Positions 1 through 6,137 of a DNA stretch of 6,884 bases are shown here, piece after piece. Position 1 is the stretch's first letter. Every line of letters begins with the position of its first letter. The stretch spans positions 1 to 6,884 of the forward strand of contig CAMDRL010000071.1 in NCBI GenBank assembly GCA_945906835.1. Direction: 5' to 3'. A program made the translations under genes and the position numbers. The notes beneath the pieces are model-generated. The model did no database searches. It saw nothing but the letters and a program-made list of their open reading frames with translations, and had not been told where the DNA came from. The stretch comes from Rickettsia typhi. Lineage in GTDB: Bacteria > Pseudomonadota > Alphaproteobacteria > Rickettsiales > UBA1997.

Positions 1-1797
1 TTTTTTTCCATAAAGTAAAATACAGTAAGATTTTTTCTCACTTCTACCAACCCTTCCGCGCAACTGATGTAATTGTGAAAGTCCAAAATTTTCAGCATTT
101 TCAATTACCATTATTGTAGCATCTGGCACATCAATTCCAACTTCAATTACCGTTGTTGCAACCAGCATTTTCATGCCTCCATCTGGCTTAATAAATTCAT
201 TCATAATTTTTTCTTTTTCAGATTCTTTCATTTTTCCATGAATTAGTCCTGTTACATTTGTGCTAAAAATTTTAGATAATTCTTCATATTTTTCTTTAGC
301 ACTTACCAATCCATGCAATTCTTTTTCTAAATTATTTTCATCAATAATTTCCTCTTCAATTGCGGGGCAAATCCAATAAATTTTATCACCTTTTTCCAAA
401 GCGCGTTTCATTGATTCGTAAACGCTATCAATTTTCTGTGCCGATAAAATTAGCGTTTCAATTTCTTGACGATTTTTTGGTTTTTCATTCAAAATTGAAA
501 TTTCCATATCGCCATATAAACCCATCATTAGGCTTCGTGGAATTGGTGTTGCGCTCATTAAAAGCGTGTCAGTTTCTTTGCCTTTCTCAACTAATTTTAA
601 TCTCTGCATTACACCAAAACGATGTTGCTCATCAATTACTGCTAATCCTAAATTTTTAAATTTCACATCATCTTCAAGAACAGCGTGAGTGCTGATTAAA
701 ATATCAATTTTTCCATCAATTAAATTCTGTAAAATTTTGGTTTTTTGTGTTTTTGTTGTGGCAGAAGTAAGGATTTCAACATTGATATTCAGACCTTCCA
801 AAAGCTTTTTAAAATAAGCAAAATGCTGTTTCGCTAAAATTGCAATTGGCACAATTACGCAAGCTTGTTTATTTTGTGAAATGGTAAGAAGGCAGGCAAA
901 TATTGCGGGAATGGTTTTTCCACTGCCAACATCTCCTTGTAAAAGTCGTAACATTTTTTTATCAGAACAAATATCATTTCTAATTTCTGACATCACTTTC
1001 TGCTGCGATTTTGTAGTCTCAAATGGCAATGATGATAAAAACTTTTTTGTTAAATCTTCTGAAAAATTTACAATGGTTTTGTTTTTTACACCTTGTTTTT
1101 TAGCCAAAATAATGGCGATTTGCCAAGCTAAAAATTCATCATAAGCAAGGCGTTTTCTGGCATTTTCCCAATCAACATTTTCCTGTAAATAATGTAATTT
1201 TTGCAATGCTGTAAGAAATTTATCCCAACTTTTTTGCTTTAATAAATTAATATCAATCCATTCCTCAATATCTTTCTCCTTAGCGCAAATCGCTAAAGTC
1301 TCGGTAATTTTTTGCTGCAAAAATTTTTGCGTAAGCAAATAAGTTAAAGGATAAATCACATTAATTTTAGGTAATTTATCAATTTCATTAGCATCAATAA
1401 TTTCTTGCGGATGAGCAATTTGATTTTCACCAGATGATTTTTGTAAATTTCCTAAAATAGCAATTTCTCTTCCAGCAAATAATTTTTCCATCTGTCCAGG
1501 AAAAACCTTAAAAAATACTAAACTCAAATATCCAGTTGGGGTATAACAAATTATTTTATGAGGATGTCTTGCGGTTGTAGGTTTAGAATAAGATTCAATT
1601 TTAGCTTTAATGATGATCAATTCATCATTTTGAACTTCAAAGAGGCGAGGGCAAAAAGAGATTTTTTCTACTCTAAGTGGCTTATGTAATATTAAGTTAA
1701 AAACTCGATCTTGAGCAACAAGTCTAACCAAACATTTATGCATTGCTGGCCCAACGCGCTTAAGTGATGATAGCGGCTGAAGCAATATTTTGTACAT
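1..1797 (-). CDS. recG: ATP-dependent DNA helicase RecG (partial, C-terminus beyond window)
   Basis: RecG is a superfamily 2 helicase that regresses stalled replication forks and branch-migrates Holliday junctions. The reverse strand reads without a stop for 599 codons from the ATG at 1797 to the window edge; family members are about 690-700 residues, so roughly 100 C-terminal residues are missing. An N-terminal wedge/OB-type region covers about residues 60-150. Helicase motifs follow in order: Walker A GDVGSGKT (288-295), the DEQHRFG motif II box (389-395), MSATPIPRSL motif III (414-423), a GLIHGKMK segment (517-524), and the motif V/VI block VIEVGIDVP...QLRGRVGR (550-585). The start is supported by a strong Shine-Dalgarno sequence and by the TAATG overlap with smpB, implying cotranscription. 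Motif Ia reads VPIAILAKQHF where PTE is usual, and Walker A is followed by IPA rather than the usual VVA. Identity is not in doubt. Confidence 0.97.
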   Translation of the reverse strand, partial: MYKILLQPLSSLKRVGPAMHKCLVRLVAQDRVFNLILHKPLRVEKISFCPRLFEVQNDELIIIKAKIESYSKPTTARHPHKIICYTPTGYLSLVFFKVFPGQMEKLFAGREIAILGNLQKSSGENQIAHPQEIIDANEIDKLPKINVIYPLTYLLTQKFLQQKITETLAICAKEKDIEEWIDINLLKQKSWDKFLTALQKLHYLQENVDWENARKRLAYDEFLAWQIAIILAKKQGVKNKTIVNFSEDLTKKFLSSLPFETTKSQQKVMSEIRNDICSDKKMLRLLQGDVGSGKTIPAIFACLLTISQNKQACVIVPIAILAKQHFAYFKKLLEGLNINVEILTSATTKTQKTKILQNLIDGKIDILISTHAVLEDDVKFKNLGLAVIDEQHRFGVMQRLKLVEKGKETDTLLMSATPIPRSLMMGLYGDMEISILNEKPKNRQEIETLILSAQKIDSVYESMKRALEKGDKIYWICPAIEEEIIDENNLEKELHGLVSAKEKYEELSKIFSTNVTGLIHGKMKESEKEKIMNEFIKPDGGMKMLVATTVIEVGIDVPDATIMVIENAENFGLSQLHQLRGRVGRSEKKSYCILLYGKK

Positions 1798-2231
1798 TAA
1801 TCTTCTCCTCTCTGATTGCGACGATTATCGTCTCTCTCTTTAATAGAGGCTCTTTTATCATAAAGTTTTTTGCCAGTACCAATTCCTATCAAAACTTTAG
1901 CAACATTCTTCTTATTAAAATAAATTTTTAAAGGCACGGCGGAATGTCCTTTAATATTTATTTTTCCCATTAATTTTTCAGTCTGCTTTTTGTGAAGAAG
2001 AAGTTTTCTAGGGCGCTTTGGTTCATGATTAAATTTATTAGCGCCTTTATATTCATTAATATTGGCATTAATTAAAAATATTTCACCCTTTGCTTCGGTA
2101 ATATAGCTTTCAGAAATGCTTGCCTTGCCTTCTCTTAAAGACTTTACTTCACTTCCAAGCAGCATCATTCCTGCTTCAATCTCTTCTTCGATTGTGAGGT
2201 TAAATCTAGCTTTTCTGTTGTTAATTTGCAT
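1797..2231 (-). CDS. smpB: SsrA (tmRNA)-binding protein SmpB
   Basis: SmpB binds the tRNA-like part of tmRNA and brings it to ribosomes stalled on mRNAs lacking a stop codon, allowing trans-translation and tagging of the stuck peptide. The 144-residue protein has the family hallmarks in order: NRKARFNLTIEEEIEAGMMLLGSEVKSLREGKAS split across residues 5-38 (OB-fold core), the NKFNHEPKRPRKLLLHKKQ region at 65-83, GHSAVPLKIYFNKK (95-108), and the C-terminal GKKLYDKRASIKERD (120-134) that inserts into the decoding centre and mRNA channel. The N-terminus is several residues shorter than in many homologues, but the conserved NRKAR follows at once, so the ATG at 2231 is reasonable. No Shine-Dalgarno site is visible. 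The stop codon shares one base with the recG start. It is transcribed divergently from rpsF. Confidence 0.97.
   Translation of the reverse strand: MQINNRKARFNLTIEEEIEAGMMLLGSEVKSLREGKASISESYITEAKGEIFLINANINEYKGANKFNHEPKRPRKLLLHKKQTEKLMGKINIKGHSAVPLKIYFNKKNVAKVLIGIGTGKKLYDKRASIKERDDNRRNQRGED
1805..1809 (-). promoter_or_regulatory. Shine-Dalgarno site of recG, inside the end of smpB
   Basis: The reverse strand reads AGGAG, seven bases before the recG ATG and within the last codons of smpB. It is one of only two clear Shine-Dalgarno sites among the five genes here and fixes the recG start. Confidence 0.8.
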
Positions 2232-2254
2232 TTTATTGTTATCTGAATTAAAAA

Positions 2255-2282
2255 TTGTTGTTCTAAATAAGCAGGCTAAAGT
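2255..2282 (+). promoter_or_regulatory. weak candidate promoter for the rpsF operon
   Basis: TTGTTG at 2255-2260 and TAAAGT at 2277-2282 are separated by 16 bases, a poor sigma-70 match (3/6 and 4/6). The position suits a transcript that would include the RNA leader starting near 2327. The divergent smpB promoter must also lie in 2232-2330. On the reverse strand only a TTGCAA hexamer (2289-2294) with a weak -10 is visible. AT-rich DNA gives such matches by chance. Confidence 0.2.
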
Positions 2283-2326
2283 TTATCTTGCAATTAAAAA
2301 ACTTTATTAGTACTTTTCCTCCCTCT

Positions 2327-2394
2327 TTTTGGTACCGATGGCTGTTAGATGTCTTAAGATCAAACGAAAATAAGTCAATTCAGGCGTACCAAAA
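2327..2394 (+). promoter_or_regulatory. S6:S18 complex-binding leader motif (16S rRNA mimic), autoregulatory
   Basis: Seen: a perfect stem pairs 2327-2334 (TTTTGGTA) with 2387-2394 (TACCAAAA). Next comes an unpaired CCG at 2335-2337. A second stem then pairs TGGCTG (2339-2344) with CAGGCG (2381-2386), with one G-G mismatch. Known: many bacteria carry, before rpsF, a bulged CCG between a stem and a hairpin. It copies the bS6:bS18 site of 16S rRNA and lets the complex repress its own operon. From memory the 16S site reads ACCGGUGGCGAAGGCGG. This leader keeps ACCG-UGGC on one side and GGCG on the other, including the same U-G, G-C, GxG, C-G stack. The apical part is longer here (2345-2380) and only weakly structured. 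It ends 29 bases before the rpsF ATG. Regulation is inferred from the family. Confidence 0.75.
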
Positions 2395-2423
2395 TACATA
2401 TTTAAACTAATTATTCTTACATT

Positions 2424-2834
2424 ATGGCTCTTTACGAGACTGTGTTTATTGCTAGACAAGACCTAGCTGCTGAAGATGTTGACGCTTTGTCAAACAAGTT
2501 AGCAAAAATTATTACCGATGGAAATGGCAAGGTTGTTTCTAAGGAATATTGGGGTTTAAAAACTCTATCTTACAAAATCAAAAAGAATTCTCGTGGTCAC
2601 TATGTGATTCTGAATATTGATTCTGAATATCCTGCTGTAGCTGAATTAAAAAGAGTTATTGGCTTTAATGAAGACATCATCAGAAGCTTAACTTTTAAGG
2701 TTGAAGCTCACGATAAAGAGTCAATTTTATTCATTTCTGCAACTGCAAAAGACTATAAAGCTGGAAAAGTATCAGCTAAAAAAGAACCAACTAAAACAGA
2801 CTTGGTTCTTGATCAAGTACAATTTGAAGCTTAA
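2424..2834 (+). CDS. rpsF: 30S ribosomal protein bS6
   Basis: bS6 forms a heterodimer with bS18 and binds the central domain of 16S rRNA on the small-subunit platform. The 136-residue product begins MALYETVFIARQDL, the usual bS6 opening. It has the conserved block EYWGLKTLSYKIKKNSRGHY (41-60), then NID (64-66) and the FNEDIIRSLT segment (81-90) matching the family's (R/L)NEDVLRYLT. The core fold ends near residue 98. The last ~38 residues are a low-conservation, lysine-rich tail of a kind common in alphaproteobacterial bS6. The start is set by the conserved MALYE; no Shine-Dalgarno site is visible upstream. It is the first gene of rpsF-rpsR-rplI and lies just after a leader resembling the binding site of its own protein complex. 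Confidence 0.97.
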   Translation: MALYETVFIARQDLAAEDVDALSNKLAKIITDGNGKVVSKEYWGLKTLSYKIKKNSRGHYVILNIDSEYPAVAELKRVIGFNEDIIRSLTFKVEAHDKESILFISATAKDYKAGKVSAKKEPTKTDLVLDQVQFEA

Positions 2835-2840
2835 TTTTTT

Positions 2841-2844
2841 GAGG
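2841..2844 (+). promoter_or_regulatory. Shine-Dalgarno site of rpsR
   Basis: GAGG lies seven bases before the ATG at 2852, in the 17-base gap after rpsF. It decides the rpsR start and so supports the unusual N-terminal extension of bS18 as truly translated. Confidence 0.75.
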
Positions 2845-2851
2845 TAATAAT

Positions 2852-3187
2852 ATGGCTGCTAGAGTAGTAAAAAAGAATAACAAAAACGCTCCTAATCACA
2901 ATACTGAAAATGATAACGAAGAAGGCTATGTAAAGGTCTCTTTAGTTAATCAGAGTGTTTTTATCAGAAAGAAAAAATCTTGCCCACTTCGCGACATTCC
3001 GTTTGCTGAAGTAGATTATAAAAATCTAAAACTTCTTAACAAATTCATCTCTGAAAGAGGTAAAATTGTTCCAAGCAGAATTACTAATGTTTCAATGAAA
3101 AAGCAAAAAGCTTTATCTAACGCTATCAAAAGAGCGCGTCACTTGGCATTGATTTCTCCAGTTGGTAAGGAAGCAACTCAAAACTAA
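2852..3187 (+). CDS. rpsR: 30S ribosomal protein bS18 with N-terminal extension
   Basis: bS18 binds 16S rRNA together with bS6 on the small-subunit platform. The conserved core spans residues 38-104: [11 protein letters not shown] (38-48), [18 protein letters not shown] (54-71), [17 protein letters not shown] (72-88) and [15 protein letters not shown] (90-104). These match the family pattern of a basic CP stretch, the [13 protein letters not shown] block and AIKRAR. Typical bS18 is 75-95 residues; this one has 111, with about 37 extra N-terminal residues rich in Asn, Lys and acidic residues. The only methionine other than the start is inside the core at 82, and a good Shine-Dalgarno site precedes 2852, so the extension is not a start-site error. 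It sits between rpsF and rplI, eight bases before rplI. Confidence 0.97.
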   Translation: MAARVVKKNNKNAPNHNTENDNEEGYVKVSLVNQSVFIRKKKSCPLRDIPFAEVDYKNLKLLNKFISERGKIVPSRITNVSMKKQKALSNAIKRARHLALISPVGKEATQN

Positions 3188-3195
3188 ATATAATT

Positions 3196-3813
3196 ATGAA
3201 AATTATCTTAACAGCCGCAGTTTCTAATCTGGGAAAAGTTGGTGATATAGTAGAAGTAAAAAACGGCTATGCAAAAAACTTCTTGATCCCAAATAAAAAA
3301 GCCATCTGCGCAACTTCTAATAATAGCAAAATTTTTGAATCTAAAAGACAAGAATTCGAACAAGCCAATGACAAAGATCTGTCAATCGCTGAAAGTGTTA
3401 GAGAAAAAATATCTGGCAAAGATGTCATAATCATTGAAAATGCTTCTGATGATGGCAGACTTTACGGGTCAGTTAACTCATCAGTTATTGCTACAAAAAT
3501 TAATGATATCGTAAAATCAAAAGCCGCTTCAAGAGTTAATGTATTCTTGAAAAAGCCAATCAAAGATATTGGCGTTTATAGTGTTAAATTATCTCTTCAT
3601 TCAGAAGTTGTAATTGATTTACGTTTAATCGTAGCTAGAAGTGAATCTGAAGTTGCAGCGCTTTTAAAAGCTGAAAAGAAATCTGAAGAAAGAGTTGAAA
3701 CTAAAGCGGAAGCAAAATCTGAAGAAGTTAAAGAAAGAACCTCAGAAAATAATTCTGAAGCTAAAGCAGAAAAACCAAAAAAAAAGCTGAAGTTGCTTAA
3801 AGTAACTTCTTAA
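3196..3813 (+). CDS. rplI: 50S ribosomal protein bL9 with long charged C-terminal tail
   Basis: bL9 binds 23S rRNA near the base of the L1 stalk and spans outward between ribosomes, helping to keep the reading frame. The N-domain (about 1-45) shows MKIILTAAVSNLGKVGDIVEVKNGYAKNFLIP in consecutive conserved blocks, with the rRNA-binding GYAKNFLIP at 24-32. A long connecting helix runs from about 45 to 72. The C-domain has DGRLYGSVNSSVIA (86-99) and IGVYSVKLSLHSEVVIDLRLIV (125-146). Ordinary bL9 is about 150 residues; this protein has 205. The extra part (about 150-205) is an Ala/Lys/Glu-rich, probably helical or disordered tail ending in a basic KPKKKLKLLK stretch. No Shine-Dalgarno site is visible. 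The eight-base gap after rpsR suggests translation coupled to its neighbour. A terminator follows 19 bases downstream. Confidence 0.97.
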   Translation: MKIILTAAVSNLGKVGDIVEVKNGYAKNFLIPNKKAICATSNNSKIFESKRQEFEQANDKDLSIAESVREKISGKDVIIIENASDDGRLYGSVNSSVIATKINDIVKSKAASRVNVFLKKPIKDIGVYSVKLSLHSEVVIDLRLIVARSESEVAALLKAEKKSEERVETKAEAKSEEVKERTSENNSEAKAEKPKKKLKLLKVTS

Positions 3814-3832
3814 TTTTTTTATAATAAATTTT

Positions 3833-3873
3833 AAAAAACCGCTCCCAAAATTAAAAAGTAAGGGCGGTTTTTT
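3833..3873 (+). terminator. rho-independent terminator of the rpsF-rpsR-rplI operon
   Basis: AAAAAACCGCTCCC (3833-3846) pairs with GGGCGGTTTTTT (3862-3873), with a two-base bulge on the left arm and a loop of about 15 bases. The right arm ends in a run of T. It is the only GC-rich hairpin with a T-run near the operon end. The A-run on the left arm means it could also act in the opposite direction. Confidence 0.88.
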
Positions 3874-3950
3874 ATTGTCGATTTTTTGGCAATACTTAAT
3901 ACCATTTTAACCTGAAAACACCCATTTTCTTCTGCAAAATTATGGCATAA

Positions 3951-3967
3951 ATTGCTTGGCAAGCAAT
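3951..3967. repeat. 17-base palindrome (8-base arms)
   Basis: ATTGCTTG and CAAGCAAT flank a single central G, a perfect odd palindrome. As RNA it would form a seven-pair stem with a GGC loop. It has no T-run, so it is not a terminator. It lies 23 bases before the larger palindromic element and may be an outer part of it, or an operator-like site. No function is assigned. Confidence 0.6.
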
Positions 3968-3974
3968 GCTGTCT

Positions 3975-3992
3975 CAACTTATACAACTTATA
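3975..3992 (+). repeat. tandem 9-base direct repeat
   Basis: CAACTTATA occurs twice back to back, at 3975-3983 and 3984-3992. The second copy runs into the left arm of the palindromic element. This may reflect slippage or an insertion boundary. Confidence 0.6.
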
Positions 3993-4115
3993 CCAAATCT
4001 AAAATCTTTAGATATGGTATAGATTTATTTTTATGCACCAATAAGGTGCACAATACTTTGTGAGGATCCCCGATATACCAAATCAAGAAATATCAATAAA
4101 TTTTAGATTTGGTAT
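3990..4115. repeat. four-armed palindromic element with 16-base terminal inverted repeats
   Basis: The ends are perfect inverted repeats: ATACCAAATCTAAAAT at 3990-4005 and its exact reverse complement at 4100-4115. The same core recurs inside in alternating orientation: 4011-4020 (GATATGGTAT, one mismatch) and 4075-4084 (ATACCAAATC). The 126 bases can therefore fold as one long stem or as two hairpins, 3990-4020 (14 pairs with one mismatch) and 4075-4115 (10 pairs). A third hairpin, TGCACC/GGTGCA, sits in the middle at 4034-4050. There is no coding capacity and no clear target-site duplication. The form resembles a MITE or a palindromic element of the kind known in Rickettsia, but homology to any named family cannot be shown from one copy. 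Confidence 0.65.
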
Positions 4116-4659
4116 GGTTCGGTTTCTTGAATTAGTTTTGGCGTATTACTGCGAAAGATTATAAGGCGATCGCCATAATTAATATTATCTTTAATATAGC
4201 GAGAAATTCATCTTATGTTTTTTTCCTCTTCGATTATCTCATATCTTTAATTCAAAACTCTATTCACTAACTTTGAATTTTATTTTTACAGAAATTTTAT
4301 CTTACAAAATATAAATTTTTTATTTTGCAAAAACAATGAAGCTCGAACTTTTCTGGACCGGCGTTTTCTGGTATTAATAATAAAACAAATTAATAGAAAT
4401 GATTTGTAATTTTTGCTAATTAATTAACTCAATAAAAAAAATTATAGCCTTATGCAAGCTGTAATTAGCTTTCATAGCTTATTAAAATTGATCTTTTTGA
4501 ATAAGATTTTGTTAAATTAAAAATTTCTCATAAATCAATTTATTTATTAATTATTTGTAAATTTTAATAAACTTTTATTAAAATTAACTTTTTATTTACG
4601 CCTCAATCCCTTAATAACAAAGGCTCTAAAACAATTTTAAATTTTATATAAAAACTTAC
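4116..4659. other. AT-rich region without genes
   Basis: No ORF of credible length, tRNA or rRNA is seen on either strand. The region is A/T-rich throughout, most extremely from about 4380 to 4600. Two small features stand out: the ten-base palindrome GGCGATCGCC at 4165-4174, and a GC-richer patch at 4341-4371 with the octamer TTTTCTGG repeated 15 bases apart (4349-4356, 4364-4371). The patch is covered by a tiny ORF at 4336-4377 encoding 13 residues, without a ribosome-binding site. The last ~30 bases, 4628-4659, are an A/T tract that may act as an UP element for the rRNA promoter. The rest may be decayed DNA. Confidence 0.6.
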
Positions 4660-4689
4660 TTGACTTCTATAAAGTTATGCGTCTATAAT
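4660..4689 (+). promoter_or_regulatory. strong sigma-70 promoter of the 23S rRNA unit
   Basis: The -35 TTGACT (4660-4665, 5/6 match) and the -10 TATAAT (4684-4689, perfect) are 18 bases apart. An A/T tract at 4628-4659 directly upstream looks like an UP element. Transcription should begin near 4694-4697. This is by far the best promoter in the window and faces the 23S gene with nothing but a leader between them, so the 23S can be transcribed without a 16S gene. Confidence 0.85.
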
Positions 4690-4695
4690 ATGAAC

Positions 4696-5039
4696 CCTCC
4701 TAACTTTTTGGGTTTCCGAAATTAAGATAGTTAATCCAAGTTTAACCACTTGGTTTTAATGAGTCACATTAAAGAAAATCTTCATAGGTAGTTAGCTTTA
4801 AGCTATTTTCCAGCTTACAACCATTTTTGAAACTATTGCCTAAAAGCTTTATTGCTTCTAAGTTTTTATTTTTTGAAAATGTACAGCTGCTTGAAAAGAA
4901 AATGTTGTTTGTATCGTGAATAATTGATAACTAAAGAATACCGCAAATTTAACGCGCAAGCGAAAAATAGCGAATATAGAAATCTCAAAAACCTTATTTA
5001 TCTTTAGTGCAGGTTTTATTCTGCACATAACTTTGGAAA
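4696..5039 (+). other. 23S rRNA precursor leader with hairpins
   Basis: About 345 bases lie between the predicted start of transcription and the mature 23S. Hairpins seen: CCAAG/CTTGG at 4736-4753, immediately followed by TTTAATG/CATTAAA at 4755-4773, a TAGC/GCTA stem within about 4786-4804, and GTGCAG/CTGCAC at 5007-5026 only 13 bases before the rRNA. No tRNA-Ile, tRNA-Ala or 16S 3' end is present. The segment TGCTTGAAAAG near 4889-4899 only faintly resembles a boxA antitermination site. RNase III processing would need the 3' flank, which is outside the window. Confidence 0.6.
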
Positions 5040-5471
5040 AGTAAGCAAATTAAGGGCATTCGACGGATGCCTTGGCGTAGAAAGGCGATGAAGGACGTAA
5101 CAGGCTGCGATAAGCCTCGGGTAGCTGCCAATAAGCTTTGATCCGAGGATTTCCGAATGGGAAAACCCACCCTCTTTTAGAGGGTATCTTTAACTGAATT
5201 CATAGGTTAAGGAAGCAAAACCTGGTGAACTGAAATATCTAAGTAACCAGAGGAAAGGACATCAATTGAGACTCCGTTAGTAGTGACGAGCGAACGCGGA
5301 TCAGGCCAGTACTGAGTATTTGTCAATGAGAATAACCTGGAAAGGTTAGCCATAGAGGGTGATAGCCCCGTATTGATAAAAGCAAATATTCAGGCTCGAG
5401 TAGGGCGGGACACGTGAAATCCTGTCTGAACATGGGTGGACCAGTTCATCCAAGCCTAAGTACTCTTCTAC

Positions 5472-5517
<46 letters not shown>

Positions 5518-6078
5518 GATAAGGGGAGTGAAATAGACACTGAAATCGAATGCCTACAAGCATTTAGAGCTCCTTTATGGAGTGATAGCGTACCTTTTGT
5601 ATAATGGGTCGGCGAGTTAATTTGTTGTGCAAGCTTAAGCCGTAAGGTGTAGGCGTAGCGAAAGCGAGTCCTAACAGGGCGTTCAGTACGGCGAATTAGA
5701 CCCGAAACTAGATGAGCTAGCCATGGCCAGGTTGAAGGTGAGGTAACACTTACTGGAGGACCGAACACATTAATGTTGCAAAATTACGTGATGAGCTGTG
5801 GTTAGGGGTGAAAGGCTAAACAAATCTAGATATAGCTGGTTCTCCGCGAAATCTATTTAGGTAGAGCGTTAGATATTACTGTTGGGGGTAGAGCACTGTA
5901 AAGGCTAGGGGGTCCAAAAGACTTACCAAACCTTAACAAACTCCAAATACCAACGAGTACAGCGCGGCAGGCAGACAGTGGGTGCTAAGGTCCATTGTCG
6001 AGAGGGAAACAGCCCAGACCACCGTCTAAGGTCCCTAAATCATTACTAAGTGGGACAGGAAGTGAGAGGGCCATAACA

Positions 6079-6137
<59 letters not shown>

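Noticed and set aside
360..1144. Plus-strand open frames of 99 and 87 codons (360-659, 881-1144)
   Set aside because: They lie antisense within recG, whose reverse-strand frame is unbroken with all helicase motifs; their translations show no recognisable family.
2116..2310. Plus-strand 64-codon frame running out of smpB
   Set aside because: Mostly antisense to the conserved N-terminal part of smpB, with no ribosome-binding site; a shadow frame.
3990..4115. Complete transposon or CRISPR array
   Set aside because: There is no transposase, no target-site duplication flanking the inverted repeats, and no regular spacer pattern; only a palindromic element is supported.
4380..4660. Replication origin in the very AT-rich stretch
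   Set aside because: No cluster of DnaA boxes (TTATNCACA) was found, and neighbouring genes are not origin-linked.
3874..5039. Possible tRNA-Ile/tRNA-Ala or 16S 3' end before the 23S
   Set aside because: No T-loop GGTTCRANTCC, no cloverleaf and no anti-Shine-Dalgarno CCTCCTTT end is present; the GGTTCGG at 4116-4122 has no partner arms.
5160..5220. Intervening sequence in helix 9 of 23S, common in some Alphaproteobacteria
   Set aside because: The segment is short and follows the normal pattern (ACTGAATTCATAGG...GAAG); there is no large extra hairpin.
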